64,000 nt of DNA, from positions 1,095,083 to 1,159,082 of the forward strand of contig NC_079387.1 in assembly GCF_021018895.1 (NCBI RefSeq), given 5' to 3'. Positions 48,600-60,540 of this stretch are shown in pieces. Numbering within the stretch: position 1 is the stretch's first letter; every line of letters starts with the position of its first letter. Both the position numbers and the translations under genes were made by a program. This stretch comes from Seriola aureovittata. Lineage: Eukaryota; Chordata; Actinopteri; Carangiformes; Carangidae. The notes beneath the pieces were generated by a model, which searched no databases, was not told where the DNA came from, and saw only the letters and a list, made by a program, of their open reading frames with translations.

Positions 48600-49400
48600 G
48601 GTTCATCATTCAATCTAAATCCAGTGATTTGAGCCTTTAGACATTTTCACAGTGCATCCACCAAGGACCACAGTAGCCACAAGTTTTTTAAGTCCTTTCA
48701 TTCGTCTAATTTCTTCTACCAGAGCAGGTGTAATATTTTCATCCAAAAAAGGGAGCTCTTTCATTTTGAAATGGAAATCTCTGAGAATTAATTTTTTGGC
48801 AGCTCCTCTTGCATGATTCATGAAAGGCCGGTAGAGGGCTAATTGTTCAAATTAATTTGCGTAAACGACTAAGCAAGAGATAACAGAATTACATCTGCAC
48901 TTCCCTGGCACCGGTTCAACAGTGATGGGCCTCAACAGGCAGCTGCATCCAGACGGCATCCTTGCCAGAAATTAAAAGCCACAAAACATTAATTAATAGA
49001 CTTTTTGTTTCATTAATCTGCACCAAAAGGTTTAAGGAGAGCAGGGTGGAGGGAGCTGGGTGTTGGGGAACACAGCACAGAAGTTGGCGGTGTGCATAAT
49101 TATAATAAATTACTTTGATGCAAAATTTCAGAAAAAGGTTTTTAAAAAACTGGGTGTGGGTTAAATAAAAATAAAATCTAAGGAGGGGCACCGGTGTGGG
49201 GTTTGATGTTTTTGACAAGCTCATTAATCACCATGGTAATGGAGCCGTTACAGTTAGAGCACATGGCCTTCTGTCTGTAAGCAGTCATGTGGACGGTGGC
49301 GGTCTGTCCACACGAGCAGCCGCCTGGCCAAGGAACAACAAGGCCAAGCCCCATGGACTTCTGGGAGTTCAAAAGTAGAGCCAAGAGGATGTAAGACCAT
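48600..49400. promoter_or_regulatory. large CNE-like block with TTAATTAAT sites
   Basis: About 800 bp without simple repeats, with AGAATTAATTTTTTGG, AATTAATTTGCGTAAACG and TTAATTAAT (48989-48997). CpGs are frequent at 48920-48960 and 49290-49320. A minus-strand ORF with a protein-like residue mix (48615-48821) overlaps its left part. Among the strongest regulatory candidates by composition. Confidence 0.4.
48615..48821 (-). other. unidentified protein-like short ORF
   Basis: A 68-codon ORF (open a further dozen or so codons upstream of the ATG) with a balanced Lys/Glu/Arg/Leu composition. It includes a helix-like stretch NITPALVEEIRRMKG followed by hydrophobic KKLVATVVLGG, and ends in TAG. 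It does not look like repeat translation. I recognise no family with confidence, and no clear splice sites or poly(A) signal bracket it. It could be an exon, an old retrocopy fragment or chance. Confidence 0.2.
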
Positions 49401-50559
49401 CAATCTCCTGGACTTCAGCTCCTCCTCCTACTGTTCTCCCAAATTGAAAAAGCAGCCCATACTTTGCACTTGTCAATTTGGAGCTTTATCTACACGCTAG
49501 AGGCTAATGAGCCATCTCAAACTCCTGATGGCCAGGATGTAAATGATCCTAACTGGCTCTCTGTCTGCTGTCATGAGTTGTAGGGCCACGATGGGGAGGA
49601 GAAGGGAGGAAGTCAGTGTGCAAGGTCTCCCAACACTCTCATATGCTTTTGGGGTCATAGGATGAATTCGCTCTAGTCAATGGTTAGAGTAAGGCACCAA
49701 TCTTGTCAGGGGTAGCCAAGTTTAAACCTTACAATACATACATTTAATCAAGCTGTATGGTGCTTTGGTTAAAAGCAGGTGTCAAATTTTCTGTCATGAA
49801 TTCCTTAGACTAGAAAAATGCTAAAACTCTTCAATTTAGACCGTAAACACATGCTGTCCAACCCTGAATAAACTCACAGAAGTTCAAACTGAAACCATCA
49901 ACTCCCCAAAGAAATGCCATATGTCTTATTGATAAATATGCAAAATCAGATGCAAAACAAAGTCATTTTAATTTGGATGGAATGGTGCAGTCACAAAATA
50001 TAGTGCCTTGTGTGATAAGGCCTAAATGAACTGTTGGAAAAAGCAAATAATGTATACATATCTATATATATATAGAGAGAGAGAGACAGACAGAGAGAGA
50101 GCAAGAACATATAAGAGCAGTCAATCTTCACAAGGTTAGGGTCTACTGTTACAGTATATGTATAGTTAAAGACAGAAGAGGTGTGCGCATTCAGGTGACT
50201 GTTGTGTGTCGTGTGGGCTGCTCACAATAAGAGAAACCTACATTTTCTTTCAGCTAACGATCTCTGCATGAGTCTCGATCACTTTGAAATAGATGAATAT
50301 ATGAATAATTATTGACGGCACTTTTTACAATCATGTATACAAACATAAACCCAACTTGTAATAAACACAAGATATAAAGTTGTAAGAAAGAAACTTGTAG
50401 GAATATATTTCTGAAGCCTTAAAATTATTCACAAATGTACAAATAAGCTGGTATACTACCGGCATATAAATAGAGTAGGCAACAGCAACAACATGGTGTA
50501 CAAGACAACCCATGCTGAGAAGAATGAGAGGACAGCCAAACAGGGCCTGTGAGCATTTG
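49401..50559. other. noncoding spacer
   Basis: AT-rich DNA with a compound TA/GA repeat (separate entry). No exon or element recognised. Confidence 0.55.
50062..50102 (+). repeat. compound (TA)n(GA)n microsatellite
   Basis: TATATATATA followed by GAGAGAGAGA with GACAGACA interruptions. Confidence 0.92.
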
Positions 50560-51200
50560 AATTTACATGAGCAATGGCTCTAATGAAAGCTAAAGCTCAC
50601 TGAAACTGTGAAAATCCTCATATGAATCACCTTTTCCAATCAGCCCGAGGAGATACAGCCACCCTCCCCTCCCCTACAGCAGTCAAACTCCTGTTTCCCA
50701 CAATCATATAGGCAATGTAAACAAGCTGCGCGGATGCTCATTTCTCATCTGCTTCTTTTCCCGCCACCATTTCAATGGATATTATTACCATAAATTACGG
50801 CTGTAACGTGAGGTGGGAGGCAGATAAAAAGTGGTGTCTGGGCATCCATTTAGCTCTGGTAAACCTCCCCGTTGCTGCCAGTTCATGATCACCCATCCAA
50901 ACGGACTATTTTATGCCCGACTTGCTTGATGCATGAGAGGGAGAGCGCGCTGCTATTTTTTATCCCCTTTCTTCGCTTCTCTCGCCTGCAAGAGAAAATC
51001 GATGGGAGGACACAAAGAGGCCATTGGTTATGTCTGCATTTGTGGGAAACAAGCACGACTCACCTGGGCCCTGTTCATCTCTGCTCTGTGGAGCCCCTGA
51101 GGGCCCTGAATGCACCACCCACACCGGTCGTATCGACTCTACGCCTACACATCACTTCAGACAGAGCAGGGATCTAACTGTCACTGCAGAAGTGTGTTTT
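50560..51200. promoter_or_regulatory. CNE-like block
   Basis: GC/CpG-richer block of about 600 bp without simple repeats, containing ATTATTACCATAAATTACGG (about 50780-50800). ORFs of about 75-100 codons cross it but resemble no known protein. Candidate regulatory element. Confidence 0.35.
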
Positions 51201-52564
51201 GTAATATTTTTATATATAATTTTTGCTGCTGAAATGAGCCAAGTGTGAGCCAAGTCTCTGACGTTCAGGAGGCTCATCATCTGTATGTATGTGGTAGAAA
51301 GTCACACACACACACACCAGTATCTGTGGCCTGGCCATGGTCATTATTCAGTATATTGAAATTATGACATTTCATTGAAAAACATTTCTTTAACCTGTAA
51401 TAAGGTAATTAAAATGACAATTTCCATAATCCAAAAATGATCAAAAGGGCATGCTGCTGATCAAAGTAGACCAAGATAGGATAGGATTTGCTTTGGTGTC
51501 TGAAATCATTCAACCTTTTTCTCATCTTACTGTACCACATTTTATTTTAGCCATTGCTTTTAGATTTCTCTTATGTTTTTATGCGAGGCCAATGTTGTAG
51601 ACTATGCAATGTCAACACTGTGACAACTGAAAAACCCCAATAGTTGTGTTCAGGTTTTGAGAAAGAACTGTCTTTGTCAATGCCAAGTGAACAATACATT
51701 TTTTTTTAATCCTAGATTCTCATTTTAAATATAGAAAATATTCGGCTTCATGAGTGCGACCCTGCACTCTGGCCATGAGTTCTTTGCTTGTACAGTTTTG
51801 CTTTCACAGATTTGTTGGACTCAAAAACTTTTATCTACATCCAAAAGAAAATGTAACTTAAAGCCACAGGCTTTCAAACTCTCCACAGGAAGCCAAGACA
51901 ACAACAGTAATGATGTTGTTAAGGAAAATTAGAAGATCATCTTATTTACAAAAAATGTAGTACGAAGCAAATCTTCAACACCTATGTAATTAGACAAAGT
52001 CCATCGTATCTATCAAGTCAGAGTCAGACACAGCTGACTGGACCAAAACAAAATTATACACTCTCCAACTGAGATGTGTGTCTATAATATTCTGGTCAAC
52101 TCCTCTAAAATATTCTCTTTGATTTCTTCATCATTTATCCCTTCCATCCCTCCTTCCCATGACCATTTTTCCACTGTTGTCATCCAGACAGTTGGTGCTG
52201 CCATTTTGCTTACAGCCTCATTTTTCTTCTTCTTCTTATTCTGCTAATATATTCAGCCTCCCCTTCTTCTCCTGATACATATTTGCTCTTGATTGTGGCT
52301 GCCAATTAGGCAGCGAGGCTGTGGCAGTTCATCCATCTGACTTAAAGGTTCCTTGCCACTAATTTTGACGGTCAGGTCAAGTAGCGGAGGGACCCATTAA
52401 TTGGAATAATGAAGTCTTCAGTGAGTGATCATCAATGACTTCAGAGTGCTATTAATCCTTTAAAGGAATCATCTCTTTATTTTTAATGTTTAGCTTTACT
52501 GTCCAGCATGCTGCTGCTGCAACATATCATTTATCCAAGACTTAATAAACATCATGCATACATG

Positions 52565-52780
52565 ATTTCTCTTTCTTTCTTTCTCACTCCGATGTCGATT
52601 ACTCTCTAGACTATTTAATTTGTTCTCATCCCTCTCTCACTAATCTTCATTCCTCTATTGCCTTAATTTTCCTGCCCACGTTTTTCTTCTTTCCACCATT
52701 ATGCTCCTTTTCCTCCTTCTCCTTCATTCCTACAAGCCACCCTCTGCTCCTTTCTTTCTGCACCTTCCTTCCTTTAAGTC
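52565..52780 (+). repeat. pyrimidine-rich tract
   Basis: C/T-skewed low-complexity DNA including TTTCTTTCTTTC units at about 52571-52583. Confidence 0.65.
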
Positions 52781-52814
52781 TACATTTAGTTATCATCCGC
52801 CTGGTAGATCTTTA

Positions 52815-53205
52815 TGTTAAGGTCCTTGTTATAAGGATCAGTTAATAGGCAATAGGGCCTTTATAAATCTTAATGATATGCTTGTTAACATAATGTGTTA
52901 ATAACACTGTACAAGTGTTTAGAATTGCAACACAAACGTGTTTATTATTAGACTATAAGACAATCAGAAGCACCTAAAAGAAACATATCCTATCATTGAC
53001 AGTTACTAAGCTTTAAATTAAGCTCAGTTAAGCTTTATGTTAAGCTAAATGTTTGTATGGCTGTTTCCTATACATGAAAGTTTCCTTTAAGTGCTCATGA
53101 ATGTGTGATAATCTAACAATAAACATGTTTATGATGCTTTTATTAACACTTATATAATCTTATTAATAATAATGTTAATAAGCATCTTATAAGGACTTAT
53201 AAATG
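52815..53205. mobile_element. MITE-like AT-rich element, degraded
   Basis: AT-rich stretch full of TTAATAA/CTTATAA/TTATAAG words. It is bounded by TTAAGGTCCTTGTTATAAGG at the left and CTTATAAGGACTTATAA at the right, which are imperfect inverted termini. This resembles non-autonomous DNA elements common in teleosts. No open reading frame. The ends and class are uncertain. Confidence 0.35.
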
Positions 53206-53227
53206 CCTTCTTACATATCAACTTACT

Positions 53228-53425
53228 TATTCAAGTGTTACCCTTTTTCACACCCTCCTCCTTCACTTTTCTCCTTCTTCCCCTGCCTCACCCTCTGCTA
53301 TGCTTTTTCGTTCTCCCCCTTTCTCAGTCCTCTCTTTCCTTCTCTCCCTCTCCACTTCCTCTCCTCTCATTTCCTGTTTCCTACCATCCTCCCTCCTTCC
53401 CTCAATATCTCACTCCACTCATGCT
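53228..53425 (+). repeat. pyrimidine-rich tract
   Basis: Nearly 200 bp strongly C/T-skewed, giving Ser/Pro/Leu/Phe-rich ORFs in three plus frames; none is real. Confidence 0.8.
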
Positions 53426-55029
53426 GAGCCACTTCATGTCTATATTTGCTGCTTGACTGGACAAATAGAGGATCTATCTCTGCACAATTTACTGGCAGAC
53501 ACCTCTTCCCATTCATTCTGTTGCCAGATGGCAGACAGCTTTAATAACCAATGTAAAAAATAAACTGTGGGAGAATATGACCAGGTCCTTCTACATAACA
53601 ACCAACAACACACATGCCTACATACTGAAGCACTGCAAACATGAAGCAGAGACAAAATTTTAAAGCTGGGCTTAATTGATTTATCATACCGATATTATTT
53701 TACTCATTCCAAGCAAAACAACATTTTAGTTTAACTCACTTAAACAGCTGTTTCCCTGATGTAATGCACAATAGTGGAACTCGGTTAACAAGCGTTAAAC
53801 ATTAATTTGATTATTTCATATACGCAATTTTGCACATATTTTCAATTTATGAGTGTGTGCAAGTGCAATATACTTTTTAATATCATGAAATTTATTTGAC
53901 TCATGGTTCAGTTTGTTGCAACGCTGAGACAAAATCGTTTTGGAGTTTCTCAAAGGATGAACATTAAAAGTGACTAAATTAACCAAACCTGAGCTAATTT
54001 TTGCAGGTATCATATTTCATTCCATCATAATGAACAAACATGTCATCAACAATTTGAACAAAGTCAGTGACAAATCTAATTTTTTCTTAACTTCAACCAT
54101 GGTTTGTTTTCTGTTGTCAATTAGCAAGACAGCTCAAAAACTAATCATTACTTTGTTTGACTGCACAATTTCCATACAATTAAACAATTTCAAATATAAT
54201 ATTACTTAATCTGTTTAAATCTATTCATTTACCTACAATATCTATAAATCAAGCCATCAGTCTTTTCATCTATTCATATATAAATCTTTGCATGCAGTTA
54301 TAAGCTGGGGTACAGTATGTAGCCATTACTCACAGTGACATTGAAAAAGTGTCTGTCAATAATCCCAACAGTGAATACATGTCAAAGACAACTTGCACCG
54401 AGCTCACTGTGATACTGCTGGATTTCTGACATGAAAGATGGACTTGATTTGCCCTTCTGACAGTGTTTGTAAAGCTTCTGTGCTTTCACATCGTGGCCCA
54501 AGTCAAATTGTTCATTTTACCTCTAATCGTGCCATTTATCAAAATGCTGCTCAGCCACATCAGTAAGTACAGTTATGCTAACTACATCTAGGCGAGGCAG
54601 CGGAGAGAACATTCAGCTTTGGGCTGCCCAAAACAGATGTTAGCTAAAGTAGTGACCAATTAAATACTTTTTAGTTCCAGGTCCAATTTAAAAATGTCAC
54701 TTTTTGCCTTTAGAGGATGAAAGTACATTTTAGTGTAGTGTTTAAGTGTTTGAGATGAGAGCATATTGGGTACACCTACTTTATCTCACAGGTCCCAAAT
54801 GCACTCTTGATAAATCTAGTAAATACATGACTGAATTCGTTTATATGGTGGTTAATATATTGTATGTGTTAATGTATATTATTACTTTCTCTTCAGTTAG
54901 TTTTCTGATGTGACGAGCTACCCAGTACAATCACAGCCTCACATACTGAGGAAACTGGATAAACTTTGATCACTGGAAACGTTTTCAGGACCAACCTACA
55001 TTTTAACTCACATGGCCCAAGCAATCATT

Positions 55030-55690
55030 CACCACAATTAAAAGATGTCAGCGTTTGCTGCCCGACAGAACTATAATTATTTCTAAAAACACTTGAGCAG
55101 CTGGGTGATGCGACTGCATCTTCCTCATTTGACTTTTATTGAGACAGGGCAGAGCACCACAACACAAACACCAGTCAATTTACCCATTTTGCAAACAATT
55201 CCTGTGGATGATTATGAGCCGCGTTGCTCCAGTTGATGGAGAGATTAATCTTGCTTTGATAGAAATATGTCAGTTTCTGCAGGCCATGATGGATGCGATT
55301 TATCATTCCGGACAAATCTGTGCCTGAACGTCCCTCCTCCTGACAGCTCTATCATGGCGAGAATGTCCCAAAATGTCACCTGTTGTTCGCAGAGTGACCT
55401 TCTAATTTTCTAATTCAATTTCGAGAACTCCCCTCTCCGCCACTCTGCTCATATCATGAACCAGTAATAACAATTACACACCATGACTGCCTCCAAAACC
55501 TGCTATTCCCCCACTTTAAATCAAACCCCAAGTAGTCTTTTATTAGACTGCCCGGTTAAATCAATCTAAATCTAAGCATAATAACTCTCTAATCAGGTGC
55601 TGGGGAGAATAATAGGTTGTCACGCTCGAGGAAAAATAGGCAATCATGGAATGTTTTCTTTAATTAGGCCGGCTAAAGTAGAAGGGCACG
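55030..55690. promoter_or_regulatory. CNE-like block
   Basis: About 650 bp of repeat-free sequence with TAATCTTGC, AATCAGGTGC, TTTAATTAGG (about 55660) and TAATAACAATTACAC motifs, plus dispersed CpGs. Reading frames are short. Candidate enhancer cluster. Confidence 0.35.
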
Positions 55691-56729
55691 GCGGGAGCGT
55701 GGGACACATTCATCATAGCCAAGGTGGGAAATTACTTCAATTACTCAGGAAGGGGAGAGTGAACAGAATTACAGAAGTCAGAGAAGCAGAAGAGAGGATA
55801 CCGTGATCTGCAAGGAAGTCCAGATGACACCAGGGGCAGGAGAGGCAAGGACTGAGGTGGGAAAGAGTGAGGGAACAAGGGTTGGAGGAGAGAGGAAAGG
55901 TGGAAAGGTTTTTACTTTAAAAAATGTCAATTAAGTTATATTCTGTTTGTATATTGTCTTTTTGCATCTTGAATTTTGGGGGAGGTTGACTGTATAAAAG
56001 TTCTGTCTCTGGACCTCTCTTACTACATCTGTTTGGTATCTCTTATCCATTTTTTGCTAAGAAATGACACGAATCAGGAAGAAAATTATGGAAAGAAAAG
56101 AGACAAAAAGAAGAGGAAGAATCAAGGATTCATAAAGATTTCAAACCAAGGAGAAAAGCAGGATAATACTGTAAAAAATACCTATGAAACTGTAGTGCAT
56201 ACAATGGATAAACACGGTAAACATAAAGAGGGAAGAAGTAAGCAAAACCTCTCAGACCACACTATTTGCCAGCTGCCTCTTGCCATGGCTGTAAAACAAT
56301 CTTCTATCACTCATCCTCAAAATTGGACCCCTATCGACACTTCCAACAACCCTCCACCACAGAGCTCCCAGTATCTGTCAGCTTCCCCAGAATAAAACAA
56401 GAGAGCAACTGGCCGCAATTCCTCCCGAGATGACAAGGTAAAGAGCCTCTTTCTGTAACTGGATCTATCGATTCGTATGATGCTTTGGCAGGTTGTGGAT
56501 CCAGTTTGTTCTGTGACTGAAGACCTGCCAGCTCGGCTACCGACCAGATAAATAGAGAGATCATGACTTTTGATAACTGCAACACACCAGCTAGCTCAGT
56601 GCTCAGCTCAGATGAAGTAACTGCCACGATGGTGACGAGGAAACACTCTGAGATGGACTGAGGCACTTTAAATTTTTTACTTTCCATTAATTACCTTACA
56701 GACTAACAACCAAACCAAATATGTCTTAC

Positions 56730-56753
56730 CAACTTTTGCATGGAAGAAGTGGC
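56730..56753 (-). other. possible 24-nt exon
   Basis: On the minus strand, TTTTACTTACGATACTAG precedes a 24-nt segment that ends in GTTG|GTAAGA. Its length is a multiple of three. It would continue the open frame of the exon candidate at 57053-57126. The pyrimidine tract is moderate, so the call is weak and rests on position and frame agreement. Confidence 0.2.
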
Positions 56754-57052
56754 CTAGTATCGTAAGTAAAAGGGTCAAACTTTAAAGAATAATTACACAC
56801 AATATTCCTAAAAAGTCTTTCCATGGTCTAAACTGCATGTAAAAATGATGGAGACATTTGATCATATACAGTCAGGATGGTGCACAGACAGAGGTTGTGT
56901 ACTGTACATCTGGCAACAGTAGGAACCAGTACTATAAAAGAAAGTCTACATCAAATAAGACTTCTAACACTACCAGTCAAATTATGTTGTGTGTTCAGGG
57001 TCTTCTCAGTAGATAACAGGACTGCCTTATGTTAAGAAGAATTGTGACTTAC

Positions 57053-57126
57053 ATGCAGGTGAAAAGGTTGCTCATCATGGCAGGAGCAGTCAAAATGTGT
57101 CCATCAGCAGCTTTGCATCCAGAATC
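57053..57126 (-). other. candidate 74-nt internal exon
   Basis: The minus strand shows TTTTAATCCACAG before a 74-nt segment that is followed directly by GTAAGT. One frame is open throughout and the other two contain stops. Two short upstream ATGs lead to immediate stops. A third ATG in the open frame has a G at -3 and would begin Met-Met-Ser-Asn-Leu-Phe-Thr-Cys. It lies 3.5 kb downstream of the promoter-like region at 60.6-60.8 kb. I recognise no protein, so coding and lncRNA explanations are both open. Confidence 0.35.
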
Positions 57127-57580
57127 CTGTGGATTAAAATGTGTATGAGAATACATTCAAAGTTTTATATTTTAAAGCCTTTTGACTGGTTTTACCAATA
57201 AGATGTGCCATCTGCCAAAAAGACAGGTAACCACAAACACATTTTACATTTCACATATTTCTTGAAAAGTGCAATAAGTACTATCACAATGTGACTCTGT
57301 TCTGTTAATAAAGTCTCCATACAATTTAATATCTTATTATTGGATTTTTAATAAAAAATGTGTCCCAAAGTGTTAGTGGCCAAAGAATGGAGAAACTAAA
57401 CATCCACAGCCAAACATTTACCAGTATTTGCCAGGTGACAGTCACACATATTTTTCACCAGTATCTTGCAATTATATCCTTATATTCTGTATCCTTATAA
57501 CAAGCTCATACTAACATGAGCAAAATTAAGTTATCCTACAGGACAAGCTCTGACAGCAAAAGATGGAGGGGCCTCTGTCA

Positions 57581-57604
57581 GTATCACAGCAAGTATCACA
57601 GCAA
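57581..57604 (+). repeat. two-copy 12-bp tandem repeat
   Basis: gtatcacagcaa is present twice in tandem. Confidence 0.9.
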
Positions 57605-57937
57605 GGTGGTAATCAGGCAGGAATGTGTGGTTCACTGAAGCGATCGATAAAAGGATTGCAATGTGTTCACATCTTGCAACTGTGCAGGATTATTTGGTGA
57701 GTGCGATCCACCATGACTTGATAGGTGGCCAATGGCAGAGCAGCCAGAACTAAATAAGTGGAAGAGATACGATGTAGCTCATGACCGTCTGCTGTTCAAA
57801 TATTAATGCTGCTGGAGAAACTTGTGTGTCGTCCATCTGAGAAACAGGTAGGAGACAGACTCTGGAACATTATTTGCAGATTTGGCTTTATTGCAGTCTC
57901 TTAGCACAACAGACCAGGTTAAATAGTTCCTCATGAT

Positions 57938-57951
57938 CCAGCAGAGGGTGT
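57938..57951 (+). promoter_or_regulatory. CTCF-like motif (12/14)
   Basis: CCAGCAGAGGGTGT departs from the CTCF core at two positions (a T for the C of GGC and the final base). Weak candidate. Confidence 0.25.
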
Positions 57952-58033
57952 TCTTCAAATTCACTATCAGCCTGACCTATATCCTATTGACTTAACAGTA
58001 AACTAATAATAAACTAGAATGTCACTCAAAGCG

Positions 58034-58152
58034 GGCTGCAGCGGTGGCTAACCTGGAAGAGCATGTGCCATTAGGGCTCATTCCTTGCCACAGCCTCTCT
58101 TCCCTGAATTTCCTGTCTCTCTCTCACTGTCATAATGAGGCCAAAAAAATAA
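58034..58152 (+). mobile_element. SINE remnant
   Basis: GGGCTGCAGCGGTGGCTAA, then GGAAGAGCATGTGCC, and a 3' part TTTCCTGTCTCTCTCTCACTG followed by a CATAATGAGGCCAAAAAAATAAC-like tail. This is the recognisable frame of a common percomorph SINE that ends '...tcctgtc...ctgtcaaataaaggccaaaaa'. The B box is lost. Confidence 0.55.
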
Positions 58153-58249
58153 CTTAACTAACTAAACCACAATTGCACACATATAATGCAGTTTTATGAC
58201 ACCACACAGCAAAATTTACAGAATGTACTGAAGGGTAAGTCACTCTTAC

Positions 58250-58605
58250 CCTTTATTTTTCTTTTAAAGAAAGAAAAAATCTCTTTCACCACTGTTTCTC
58301 CTCTTAGTTCACTCTTGCTTCCTTCCTCTCACTCTCTCTTGATCCTTATTTTTCTCACTCCCTCATCTTCCCTTGCCCTTTTTCATTTCTCATTGTTCTA
58401 TTCTCATTTTCCTTCCATTTCATTTCTCAATATCCTTCCTCTTTTCATCCACCTCTTTTTCATCTTTAATCTTTTGTTCTCGCTTTGTTTTTAATTCATT
58501 ATTCTATCATTTTCCATCTTGCCCCCCCCTTTCCTTTTCCTGTCTGTTCCTCTTCCTTCCTTGTTTCCCTTCCCTACCTCTCTACTTTCCCTGTCTTCTT
58601 TCTGC
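58250..58605 (+). repeat. pyrimidine-rich tract
   Basis: About 350 bp strongly C/T-rich low-complexity DNA. The Ser/Leu/Phe-rich ORFs in it are artefacts. Confidence 0.8.
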
Positions 58606-59749
58606 TTGACTGACCACAGAGCTAAATCATCATCACAGGGCCAGCCCAATTTTTGTTATAAAGGCAATAAATCATTGCAGCTTTCATCTATTGTTATTGA
58701 TGAATGACCAATTATTTGTCATCTAATATGCTGAAAAATGATGACCCTGGGAGGCAGATCAACTTTTTTTTCCTTCCTCCACTGGCTGATGTGACACAGG
58801 ACAGCAGTGATGGATTGTATCCTTAAACTGTTATTACATGTATAATGTGGCGCTCAAATCCGACATCTCACTTAGTCTCGGCCTCCCCCTTAAACAAAGA
58901 GAAACTGTATCAATTACATTATCGAATAACAAAGAGAGGATGGTAAGATTTGCCTTGTGATCAAAAAAGATCATTGTTACGTAACTAAGGATTAAATTCA
59001 AGCCAGGTAGGGTTAGTGTAGTTATCCCTCCAAAGATCAAGTTTGGATAGGGTTAGGGTTAACAAAAAATGAATATAATATAATATAATTGTAGATATCA
59101 TTTAATTATTATATTATCTTGTGCTTTTGACAACACAGACATGAATTGTTAAGTGGAAGTTCAATAACATGTCAGCAGCTCTGTGGTTTACTTTTTCAGG
59201 GTTCCTCTGTGGAGTTAAAAATGGTTTGTGCACCAGAGCGAGGCTGCAGCATATCAGAGCTAATTCTCACCACAGTGCAACGAAAGAGACAGATAGAGAG
59301 ATCAACCTCCATGTGAGACACTCAATCAATTTCTTCTATGTCCCATCCATCACTGGCCTTGTCTTGGGTTTGCACAAGATATATTCACTAAGCTTTCAGT
59401 TACAGAGGAGCTCAAATATCCAACCACTGAAATATGTGATTACAAAAAAAACAATAATGTAGAATATCAAGTACAAGTCAGACTAGATCACTCAATGATT
59501 TAACATCAATAACATTTATTAGAAGTTATAAGAATAGCAGAACAAACCTTCATCCCAATAAATTTGGGCCTCTTTGGGTTGCCATCCATCCCCTGTCCGA
59601 TATTTTCATACATGTCATGTCCTCAAAGTGCTGTGAATAAAGTAATGTCAAGTGAGAGGGTTGTCCATTTATTTCTTCAGCTAAAAGGTGGCATCCCTAA
59701 CCTCAATTAAGTCAGAGTAGGTGTTTTCCATAATATGTTATCTAGTATG

Positions 59750-60120
59750 TATCCCTTTTGGAATAGACCAGCTCAAATGCATAGACTTGTAAATAAAGAT
59801 AAACCCATTGGTTTTTGAAGAGTTAAGCTAAGAGTGAGCTGTTCTCTCGTTGCCATCTTGCCAGGACTCCACCCAACTCTAGGCTAATACAAAAATGGGC
59901 AAAAAGGAGGGGCGCATGCCTGCTTGTGGCTAGTATACCTCACCCACCTGTCACTCAAAGGAATGCCCTCAATTATGCAGAACTTTAAGCCTTAATTAAA
60001 GTTAAAGAATGAGTTATATAAAAATTCACCCCCCTACAGTTGTCATCAAGGAGGAAATTAGCCATTAAGAGCAAAACTTTTTATACCAGACTGTAAACTT
60101 GTTTATTTCTGCTTTAAGCC
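59750..60120 (+). repeat. dispersed teleost repeat (percomorph type), partial
   Basis: In order it shows AAAAATGGGCAAAAAGGAGG, CACCTGTCACTCAAAGGAAT, CAATTATGCAGAACTTTAAG, CCCTACAGTTGTCATCAAGG and ACCAGACTGTAAAC, then GTTTATTTCTGCTTTAAG. I recognise this string of phrases as a very frequent percomorph interspersed repeat of unknown autonomous partner. The 3' end seems truncated. Confidence 0.6.
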
Positions 60121-60241
60121 TTCGAAGGCTTTGTGAAATATAACCTTTTTTATGGTAATTTGTGTTTTCATGTCCAGATAAAGAAAAAAGATACTAAAAT
60201 TAATGACAAAAACTTTTACAAGGCTTAATTTTATCTGGATA

Positions 60242-60420
60242 GCAGTGGTGGGAAGTAACGTACAATTGCTCCTCCATATTACAAAAAGAAAACTGCATTA
60301 CCAATATTCAATATAATAATTCAATATTCATTTTAAACTAGAATCGAACAAGACATAAAAAAAAAAAAAAAAAAGTAATGTAGCCAAGAAAATATACTTT
60401 TAAGTACATAAAACTAAAAC
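60242..60420 (+). repeat. possible dispersed-repeat fragment with poly(A)
   Basis: GCAGTGGTGGGAAGTAACG followed by TACAATTGCTCC resembles the start of another frequent fish repeat ('gtggtggaaagtaacgaagtacatttactc'). An 18-base A run lies at 60357-60374. Boundaries are uncertain. Confidence 0.3.
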
Positions 60421-60540
60421 TAATGAAATAAAACGACCAGGACAACTTGTATTTCTGTTTTTGCGTGTTACTGAATAGGCAAGTGAATAAGTTTGGGCAA
60501 AATTAGCAAAATATTTCCATAGCTAGCTTTAACTGAAACG

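Larger units (their letters stand above)
51201..55029. other. noncoding interval with pyrimidine tracts
   Basis: Includes a short CA run (51303-51317), pyrimidine-rich tracts and a MITE-like element (separate entries), and a small CNE-like patch at about 52300-52500. The AT-rich rest has no recognised gene. Confidence 0.5.
55691..60540. other. interval with candidate minus-strand exons and repeats
   Basis: Contains purine-rich DNA (about 55740-55910), two candidate small exons on the minus strand, SINE and other repeats, and a pyrimidine tract (separate entries). ORFs at 55976-56395 (plus, 139 codons) and 56331-56687 (minus, 118 codons) overlap antiparallel, and neither is recognised. Confidence 0.45.

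Noticed and set aside
55976..56395. 139-codon plus-strand ORF, Lys-rich in the middle
   Set aside because: No recognisable domain. It overlaps an antiparallel 118-codon ORF, and the Lys-rich part is purine-rich low-complexity DNA.
56331..56687. 118-codon minus-strand ORF with a hydrophobic stretch, near the exon candidates
   Set aside because: Its position downstream of the candidate exons is tempting. However, I found no convincing acceptor that joins it in frame, and I recognise no family. It is left unannotated rather than forced into the model.
59049..59061. Interstitial telomere-like TAGGGTTAGGGTTA
   Set aside because: Only about two TTAGGG units; too short to mean a fusion or telomeric insertion.
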